Shown here one piece after another: positions 58,783 to 64,000 of a stretch of 64,000 nt of DNA. This DNA is from Kitasatospora cheerisanensis KCTC 2395 (GTDB taxonomy: Bacteria; Actinomycetota; Actinomycetes; Streptomycetales; Streptomycetaceae): contig NZ_KK853997.1 in NCBI RefSeq assembly GCF_000696185.1, positions 1,690,841 through 1,754,840 of the forward strand, in the 5' to 3' direction. Positions within the stretch are counted from its first letter, which is position 1; each line of letters opens with the position of its first letter. Under the pieces are notes generated by a model, which saw nothing but the letters and a program-made list of their open reading frames with translations, made no database searches and was not told where the DNA came from. Made by a program: the position numbers and the translations under genes.

Positions 58783-59916
58783 GTGCGCGTGGTGTACGTG
58801 ATCGACAGTGTGAGCCGGGTGGGTGGCGCCGAGCAGGGCCTGGTGGCGATGGCGCCGCTGCTGGTGCGGGCGGGCGTCGAGCTGCAGGTGGCGTTCCTGA
58901 AGGAGTCCCCGGGCGGTTTCCAGGCCGAGTTGCGGGCGGCCGGCGCGGAGCCGGTGCCGGTGCTGCGCGGCTCCCGTCCGGCCCGACTGGCGGCGCTGCG
59001 CGGGGAATTCCGCCGCCGCCGGCCGGACCTGGTGCACACCACCCTGTTCGAGTCGGACGTGCTGGGCCGCTCCGCGGCGCTCGCCGCCGGGGTGCCGGTG
59101 GTGTCCAGCCTGGTCAACTCGGCGTACGGGCCCGAGCACCTGCGGGCCCGCGGCCTGAACCCGTGGAAGGTGCGGGCCGCGCAGACCGTGGACGCGCTGA
59201 CCGCGCAGGGCGTGCGGCGCTTCCACGCGCTGACCGACCACGTCGCGGACGCGATGGCGGCCCGCCTGCACGTGCCGCGCCGCCGGATCGACGTGGTGCC
59301 GCGCGGCCGCGACCCGCAGCTGCTCGGGTCGGTGACCCCGCAGCGGCGGGCGGCGGTGCGGGCCGGATTGGGCCTCGCCGAGGACGTGCCGGTGGTGCTG
59401 GCGGCCGCCCGGCAGCAGTACCAGAAGGGCCTGGACGTGCTGCTCTCCGCCTGGCCCGCCGTCCGCGCGGCGCGGCCGGACGCGGTGCTGCTGCTGGCGG
59501 GCAGCCGGGGCGGCGAGACGGCCCGGTTGGAGGAACTGGCCGCCCGCACCGAGGGGGTGCGCTTCCTCGGGCCGCGCGACGACGTGTTCGACCTGATGGC
59601 GGCGGCCGAGGTGTGCGCGGTGCCCTCGCGCTGGGAGGGGCTGGGCAGCGCGGCGATGGAGGCGATGGGCGTCGGCGTGCCGCTGGTGTGCGCGGACGTC
59701 CCGGCGCTGCGCGAGACGGTCGGCTCGGAGGACTACGCGCTGCTCGTCCCGCCGCAGCGCCCGCAGGAGTTGGCCGGGGCGCTGCTGCGGACGCTGGACG
59801 GGCCCGGCGAGGCGCTGGTGCGCGCGAAGGCCGCCCGGGCGCGTTTCCTGACCAGGTACACGCTCCAGCAGGTGTCCGCGCGGATGGTCGGGTTCTACGA
59901 GCGCGCACTGGCCTGA
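58783..59916 (+). CDS. GT4-family glycosyltransferase
   Basis: 377 aa. It opens RVVYVIDSVSRVGGAEQGLV with the GGAE acceptor loop, then LVHTTLFESDVLGRSAALAA, the donor site VLAAARQQYQKGLDVLLSAW and EX7E in RWEGLGSAAMEAMGVGVPLV. It begins the second glycan block. GTG 58783 follows AAGGGGG. It would add a sugar to a lipid-linked intermediate. Confidence 0.92.
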   Translation: MRVVYVIDSVSRVGGAEQGLVAMAPLLVRAGVELQVAFLKESPGGFQAELRAAGAEPVPVLRGSRPARLAALRGEFRRRRPDLVHTTLFESDVLGRSAALAAGVPVVSSLVNSAYGPEHLRARGLNPWKVRAAQTVDALTAQGVRRFHALTDHVADAMAARLHVPRRRIDVVPRGRDPQLLGSVTPQRRAAVRAGLGLAEDVPVVLAAARQQYQKGLDVLLSAWPAVRAARPDAVLLLAGSRGGETARLEELAARTEGVRFLGPRDDVFDLMAAAEVCAVPSRWEGLGSAAMEAMGVGVPLVCADVPALRETVGSEDYALLVPPQRPQELAGALLRTLDGPGEALVRAKAARARFLTRYTLQQVSARMVGFYERALA

Positions 59917-60234
59917 CGCCGGGCGGGCGGTTCGTCCGCCCACCGACCCCGGCCGTCCGGGGACGTGTGATCGGATCGTGTGCGCGCGTCCGGAATCCGT
60001 CCACGGCTCGGTACCGGAATCGCCAAAGTGCTTGCGCCGCAGGTCCGGGGCGGGAAGCATCGTTCGGCGGGGGGTCGGTCTGGGGGGACCGTCCGGTCTG
60101 TTGTGGCCGCAGCCGTGGAGCACCGTGCGCAGATCCTGTTCGGCGCCGCTTCCGGGGGGATTCGAGGCCGCGCCGGCGCGTGCCGCCCGACGGGCGGCGG
60201 CGGGGCGTGGGAACGAGGCGAGGGGAACCAACCG
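59917..60234 (+). other. 318-bp leader gap with terminator hairpin
   Basis: GGGCGG / CCGCCC with a TTCGT loop (59925-59941) follows the glycosyltransferase stop and probably terminates it. The rest, upstream of the Wzz-kinase-like gene, has no gene and no riboswitch that I recognise. Confidence 0.55.
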
Positions 60235-62187
60235 GTGGAACCGGCAAATCTGTTCACCGTCCTGCGGCGGTACTGGCGGCTGCTGGCCGGCTGTACGGCC
60301 GCCGCTCTGATCGTGGGGTTCGTGCTGACGCCGGCCGGTGACGCGGTGGACAACGGCAAGTGGCAGTGCAAGGTGGCGATCACGCCGGTCGCGGGCGCGG
60401 CCGACACCGTCCGGGCCGACCAGGTGCTGTCGTACGCGCAGGGTTCGGCGGTGACCACGGCCGCCGCGCAGAAGCTGCACATCACGGACGTCGCGGGACT
60501 GTCGGCGCGCCGCACGGTGGCGGCCGCGTCCACCCAGATGCTGGTGTTCACCACCACCGGCCCGACCCAGCAGTCCTGCGCGGACCTGGCGGCGGCGCTG
60601 TCGGAGGCCACCATCACCGGCTACAGCCAGGAGTCGAAGAAGAGCGCCGACGAGTCGATCAAGCGGCTGCGCGCGCAGGCCGACTCCCAGCAGCAGCAAC
60701 TCGACGACCTGCAGAAGCAGTTCAGCCGGGCGGGCGCGACCGATCAGGCCAAGCTCCAGCCGCAGCTGTCCACCGCGACGGGCGCGCTGACCAAGACCCT
60801 CGGCGCGATCGCCGACCTGCAGAACTACAGCCAGACCGACGCGATCCAGCAGTGGGGGTCGATCGACACCAAGGAGGCCGGCGGCAACCTGCTGACCTCG
60901 CCCACCCGCACCGTCCGGCTGGCGCTGGCGGTGGTGCTGGGCCTGGCGCTGGGCGTGGTCGCCGCACTGATGCTGTCCCGGATGGACACCCGGCTGCGCA
61001 CCCGCGACGGCGTCGAGGAGGCGTTCAACCTGCCGGTGATCGGCGAGATCCCGCACCTGTCGCGGCGCCTGCGCCGGCTGCGCGAACCGCTGGTGACGGC
61101 CCGTCCGGAGGACCCGGCGACCGAGGCCTACCGCTCGCTGCGCTCCACCCTGCTGCTGACCGGCCCGCGGTCGCTGTCGGCGCAGCTCGGCCAGGGCGGC
61201 CTGGACCCGGACGACCGGCGGGCCCGGCGGGCGGCCGAGCCGGCACCGGTGGTGCTGGTGATGTCGGGGCGCTCCGGCGACGGGCGGACCACCACGGTGG
61301 CGAACCTGGCGGCGACGCTCGCCGAGACGGGCCGTCAGGTGCTGCTGCTGGACTGCGACTTCCGGCAGCCGGACCTGCGCGGCCAGTTCGGGGTGGGCGA
61401 CGGCCCGGGCATGGCGGAGCTGCTGTCGGGCGAGCAGCTGCCGGACCCGGTGGACCTGATCCGCCGCACCAACGTGCCGGGCGTCGCGCTGATCACCGGC
61501 GGCAACACCACGGCCTACCCGGCGGCGCTGGTGCTGCGCGCCGGGGAGGTGCTGACGCTGGCCCGCCGGCACGCGGACGTGGTGCTGATCGACTCCTCGC
61601 CGCTGCTGCACGCCAACGACGCCTACGACCTGGTGCAGCACGCGGACGCGGTGCTGGTGACGGTGATGGCGGGCAACGTCCGGCCGGAGGAGGCCGACCG
61701 GGTGTCCGAGCTGCTGGCCCGCACCGGCGTGCCGGTGGCGGGCGTGGCGCTGCTGGGCGCGGAGGGCACCACGGGGCGGCGCAAGCGCGTCCTGCGGCCG
61801 GGCCGCGGGGCGGCGAAGGGCGGGCCGGCCGCGCCGCCGGCTCCGTCGGGATCGTCGGCGCCGCGCCGGGCCGAGCCGTCCCGGTCGGAACCGCGCCGGG
61901 CCGAGCCGTCCCACCGGGCCGAGCCGCAGCACCGTCAGGAGCCGTCGCGCCGTCAGGACCCGTCGCACCGTCAGGAGGCGCAGCAGCGCGGCGAGCCGCC
62001 GCACCGGGTGGAGCCGCAGCGCCGGCCGGGCGAGCACCAGCGGCCCGCCGAGGCGCGCCCGCCGGTGTACGGCGAGGGCGCTGACCGCCGGGACGGGGCG
62101 GCGAGTTGGGGCCGCCGGCCGGCCGAGCTGCCGCCGGAGGAGCCGGTGGAGACCACGCTGCAGCTGCGCCTGGGCGAGGACCGGTGA
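60235..62187 (+). CDS. Wzz-type chain-length regulator fused to BY-kinase-like ATPase (Walker A Lys to Arg)
   Basis: 650 aa. N-terminal Wzz part: FTVLRRYWRLLAGC into TM1, a coiled-coil extracytoplasmic region (~140-205, DESIKRLRAQADSQQQQLDD), then TM2 (LALAVVLGLALGVVAALML) and VEEAFNLPVIGEIPHLSRR. The cytosolic ATPase follows: Walker A SGRSGDGRTTTVANLA at 344-359, Walker A' LLLDCDFRQPDLRG and Walker B VVLIDSSPLL. The P-loop lysine is Arg351. The C-terminal ~110 residues are Arg/Glu/Pro/His/Gln-rich with repeated RxEPS units and only one Tyr, so the usual autophosphorylated Tyr cluster is missing. It is expected to control chain length and export without ordinary kinase activity. Start GTG 60235 behind GAGGGG. 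It overlaps the next gene. Confidence 0.88.
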   Translation: MEPANLFTVLRRYWRLLAGCTAAALIVGFVLTPAGDAVDNGKWQCKVAITPVAGAADTVRADQVLSYAQGSAVTTAAAQKLHITDVAGLSARRTVAAASTQMLVFTTTGPTQQSCADLAAALSEATITGYSQESKKSADESIKRLRAQADSQQQQLDDLQKQFSRAGATDQAKLQPQLSTATGALTKTLGAIADLQNYSQTDAIQQWGSIDTKEAGGNLLTSPTRTVRLALAVVLGLALGVVAALMLSRMDTRLRTRDGVEEAFNLPVIGEIPHLSRRLRRLREPLVTARPEDPATEAYRSLRSTLLLTGPRSLSAQLGQGGLDPDDRRARRAAEPAPVVLVMSGRSGDGRTTTVANLAATLAETGRQVLLLDCDFRQPDLRGQFGVGDGPGMAELLSGEQLPDPVDLIRRTNVPGVALITGGNTTAYPAALVLRAGEVLTLARRHADVVLIDSSPLLHANDAYDLVQHADAVLVTVMAGNVRPEEADRVSELLARTGVPVAGVALLGAEGTTGRRKRVLRPGRGAAKGGPAAPPAPSGSSAPRRAEPSRSEPRRAEPSHRAEPQHRQEPSRRQDPSHRQEAQQRGEPPHRVEPQRRPGEHQRPAEARPPVYGEGADRRDGAASWGRRPAELPPEEPVETTLQLRLGEDR

Positions 62188-63275
62188 CCGGGCCGGCCCG
62201 GGTGCTCTGGCTGGCCAAGGGCCTGGGGCGGGGCGGCGCGGAGCAGCTGCTGGTCAACTGCGCCCGCCACGCGGACCGTTCGCGCTGGGCGATCGAGGTG
62301 GCGTACGTGCTGCCGTACAAGGACGCGCTGGTGCCCGCGCTGGAGGAGGCCGGGGTGGCCGTGCACTGCCTGGGCGGCGCGCCGGGCCGGCGCTGGCCGC
62401 TGCGGCTGCGGGCGCTGCTGGCGGAGCGCCGGTACGACCTGGTGCACACCCACATGCCGGTGCCGGCGGTCGCCGCCCGCCTGCTGACGGCCGGCCGGCG
62501 GGCCCCCCGCCTGGTGCACACCGAGCACAACCTGTGGGAGCGCTACCGGCTCCCGACCCGCTGGGCGAACGCGCTCACCTACGGCCGCAACGACGCGGTG
62601 ATCGCGGTCTCGCACGCGGTGGCGGCGGGCATCGGGCGCCGCCGCCCCGGCGACTGGCTGACGGTGGTGCACCACGGACCGGACCTGGGCGACGCCCCGT
62701 CCGGCCCGGCCGCGCGCCGCGCCGCGCGCGCCGAACTGGGCCTGCCGGACGAGGCGTTGGTGATCGGGACGGTCGGCAACCTGACGGCGAAGAAGGACCA
62801 GGCCGCGCTGCTGGCCGCGTTCGCGCTGCTGCGCCGCCGGCGGCCGGACGCCCGGCTGGTGCTGGTCGGGGCGGGCCCGCTGGAGTCACGGCTGCGCGAA
62901 CTCGCGGGCGAGGGCGTGCTGTTCGCGGGTTCCCGGGGGGACGTGCCGGCGCTGCTGCCGGGCTGGGACGTGTTCTGCCTGAGCTCGCGTCAGGAGGGCC
63001 TGCCGGTGGCGCTGATGGAGGCGATGACCTCCGGCCTGCCGTCGGTGGTGACCAGGGTCGGCGGCATGCCGGAGGTGCTGGACGACGGCGTCGAGGGCCG
63101 CCTGGTGGCACCCGGCGACCCGGCGCAACTGGCGGCCGCGCTGGACGGGTTGGCGGCCGACCGGGGGCTGCGGGAGCGGATGGGCGCGGCGGCCCGGGAG
63201 CGGTCGAAGTCCTTCGACGTGGCGGGCGCGCAGCGGGCGATCGAGCGGGTGTACGCACGGGTGCTGGCCCGCTGA
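62184..63275 (+). CDS. GT4-family glycosyltransferase
   Basis: 363 aa. It has RVLWLAKGLGRGGAEQLLVN at the start, LVHTHMPVPAVAARLLTAGR, the donor-binding VIGTVGNLTAKKDQAALLAA and EX7E in RQEGLPVALMEAMTSGLPSV. GTG 62184 overlaps the Wzz-kinase-like stop (GTGA), so the two are translationally coupled; this links the enzyme to the same polymer. Confidence 0.93.
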   Translation: MTGPARVLWLAKGLGRGGAEQLLVNCARHADRSRWAIEVAYVLPYKDALVPALEEAGVAVHCLGGAPGRRWPLRLRALLAERRYDLVHTHMPVPAVAARLLTAGRRAPRLVHTEHNLWERYRLPTRWANALTYGRNDAVIAVSHAVAAGIGRRRPGDWLTVVHHGPDLGDAPSGPAARRAARAELGLPDEALVIGTVGNLTAKKDQAALLAAFALLRRRRPDARLVLVGAGPLESRLRELAGEGVLFAGSRGDVPALLPGWDVFCLSSRQEGLPVALMEAMTSGLPSVVTRVGGMPEVLDDGVEGRLVAPGDPAQLAAALDGLAADRGLRERMGAAARERSKSFDVAGAQRAIERVYARVLAR

Positions 63276-63297
63276 GTCCGGAGGGGACGAGCACGAC

Positions 63298-64000
63298 GTG
63301 AGCGCTGAACTGACGTACCGCGGGCTGGAGTCGGCGGACGTTCCGGCGGTCCTTGAGCTGTTGACGACGTCGCTGGCGGGCGGTCCGACGGGGCGGCGCA
63401 GCGCCGACTTCTTCGACTGGAAGCACCGGGCGAACCCGTTCGGGTCGAGCCCGGGGCTGGTGGCGGTCGCACCGGACGGGCGGATCGCGGGGGTGCGGCT
63501 GTTCCTGCGCTGGTCGTGGCGGGGCGCGGGCGGCCGCGAGGTGGCGGCGGTGCGGCCGGTGGACACCGCGACGCATCCGGACTTCCAGGGGCGCGGGATC
63601 TTCCGCCGGCTCACCCTGGCGCTGCTCGAACAGGTGGCGGGCGAGGCCGAGTTGGTGTTCAACACGCCGAACGGCAACAGCCTGCCGGGCTATCTGCGGA
63701 TGGGCTGGCGGGAGCTCGGCCGGGTGCAGGTGGCGCTGCGGGTGGCCCGGCCGGTGTCCTTCGCCCGGGCGCGCGGGCCGCGCTGGCCCGCCGGCCCGGT
63801 CCTTCGGGGCCGCCGCGCTGCGAACTGACCACCGCCGCCGACTGGTTCGCGTTCCCGGATCCGCGGCTGCCGGAGCTGCTGGCGGAGCGGGCGCTGGCCG
63901 ACGCCGCGGAGACGCGGCTGCACACGGTGCGCACCGCCGGGTACCTGGCCTGGCGGTACGGGGCCGCGCCGGGCCTGGACTACCGGGTGGTGACGGTCGA
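63298..64000 (+). pseudogene. GNAT-family acetyltransferase (frameshift; runs off right edge)
   Basis: The first 160 residues form a GNAT domain: VRPVDTATHPDFQGRGIFRR is motif A with QGRGIF, and NTPNGNSLPGYLRMGWRELG follows. At about 63790 the frame breaks into a stop (63828), while the +1 frame continues as ELTTAADWFAFPDPRLPELL and YLAWRYGAAPGLDYRVVTV to the window end. Similar two-part GNAT proteins occur in Streptomyces glycan clusters. The break lies in a C/G run and is probably an assembly indel. GTG 63298 follows GGAGGGG, 22 bp after the glycosyltransferase. Confidence 0.8.

Noticed and set aside
59942..60234. Riboswitch upstream of the Wzz-kinase-like gene
   Set aside because: Several GC hairpins can be drawn but no conserved riboswitch core was recognised.
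58750..62037. 1095-codon minus-strand frame across the second glycan block
   Set aside because: Arg/Gln/His-rich shadow of the glycosyltransferase and Wzz-kinase genes, which have clear motifs on the plus strand.

Overview
This is a chromosomal window from a very high-GC actinomycete of the Streptomycetaceae (Streptomyces or Kitasatospora). The evidence is the extreme third-position GC bias, many GTG and TTG starts, ATGA/GTGA translational overlaps, and lineage-typical families: DUF397, NsdA-like TPR regulators, DUF4232 lipoproteins, mycothiol-dependent isomerase relatives and cysteine-ending leader peptides. No plasmid, phage, tRNA, rRNA or CRISPR signature was seen.

Layout. 1-4192 (minus): a three-gene condensin-like operon (kleisin-like, MukE-like, SMC-like ATPase cut by the left edge), the best candidate here for a MukBEF/Wadjet-type system. 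4348-8981: a small membrane protein, then a coupled FtsX-type permease and ABC ATPase. 9-24 kb: accessory metabolism and regulator/transporter pairs (AraC, MarR+MFS, ArsR+MFS), PxpA, a degenerate GyrB-like pseudo-ATPase, UppP and VOC proteins. 24-34 kb: small hypothetical proteins, three genes broken by single-base frameshifts, a kinase-like protein, an acyl-CoA-dehydrogenase-like flavoprotein preceded by a 26-aa leader peptide, DUF397 and an orphan DhaM-like protein. 34.6-42 kb: first cell-surface glycan block (epimerase, NUDIX, NeuD acyltransferase, WbaP-type sugar transferase, GT4, two NodB deacetylases). 42-48.7 kb: NarK-type transporter, ArsR-SRPBCC fusion, glutamate-racemase-like protein, HpnB-like glycosyltransferase, methyltransferase. 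48.9-52.2 kb: Wzm/Wzt-type exporter with a glycosyltransferase. 52.5-58.6 kb: DsbA-like protein, lipoprotein, SPFH protein, GT4, NmrA/TetR divergent pair. 58.8-64 kb: second glycan block (GT4, Wzz-tyrosine-kinase-like fusion, GT4, GNAT cut by the right edge).

The glycan genes can be read as one dispersed pathway: sugar modification (epimerase, NeuD, GNAT), priming on undecaprenyl phosphate (WbaP type, with UppP recycling the carrier), chain extension (five GT4/GT2 enzymes), export (Wzm/Wzt), length control (Wzz-kinase-like) and trimming (NodB deacetylases). The substrate cannot be read from the sequence.

Two window-wide features stand out. Short tandem repeats repeatedly lie directly after stop codons and often copy the last codons and stop of the upstream gene (21.7, 35.6, 36.2, 37.8, 41.9, 44.0, 46.4 and 56.4 kb). 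At least ten genes or gene segments carry single-base frameshifts, mostly in C/G runs, which looks more like indel error in the assembly than decay. Coordinates of disrupted genes span the whole inferred gene.
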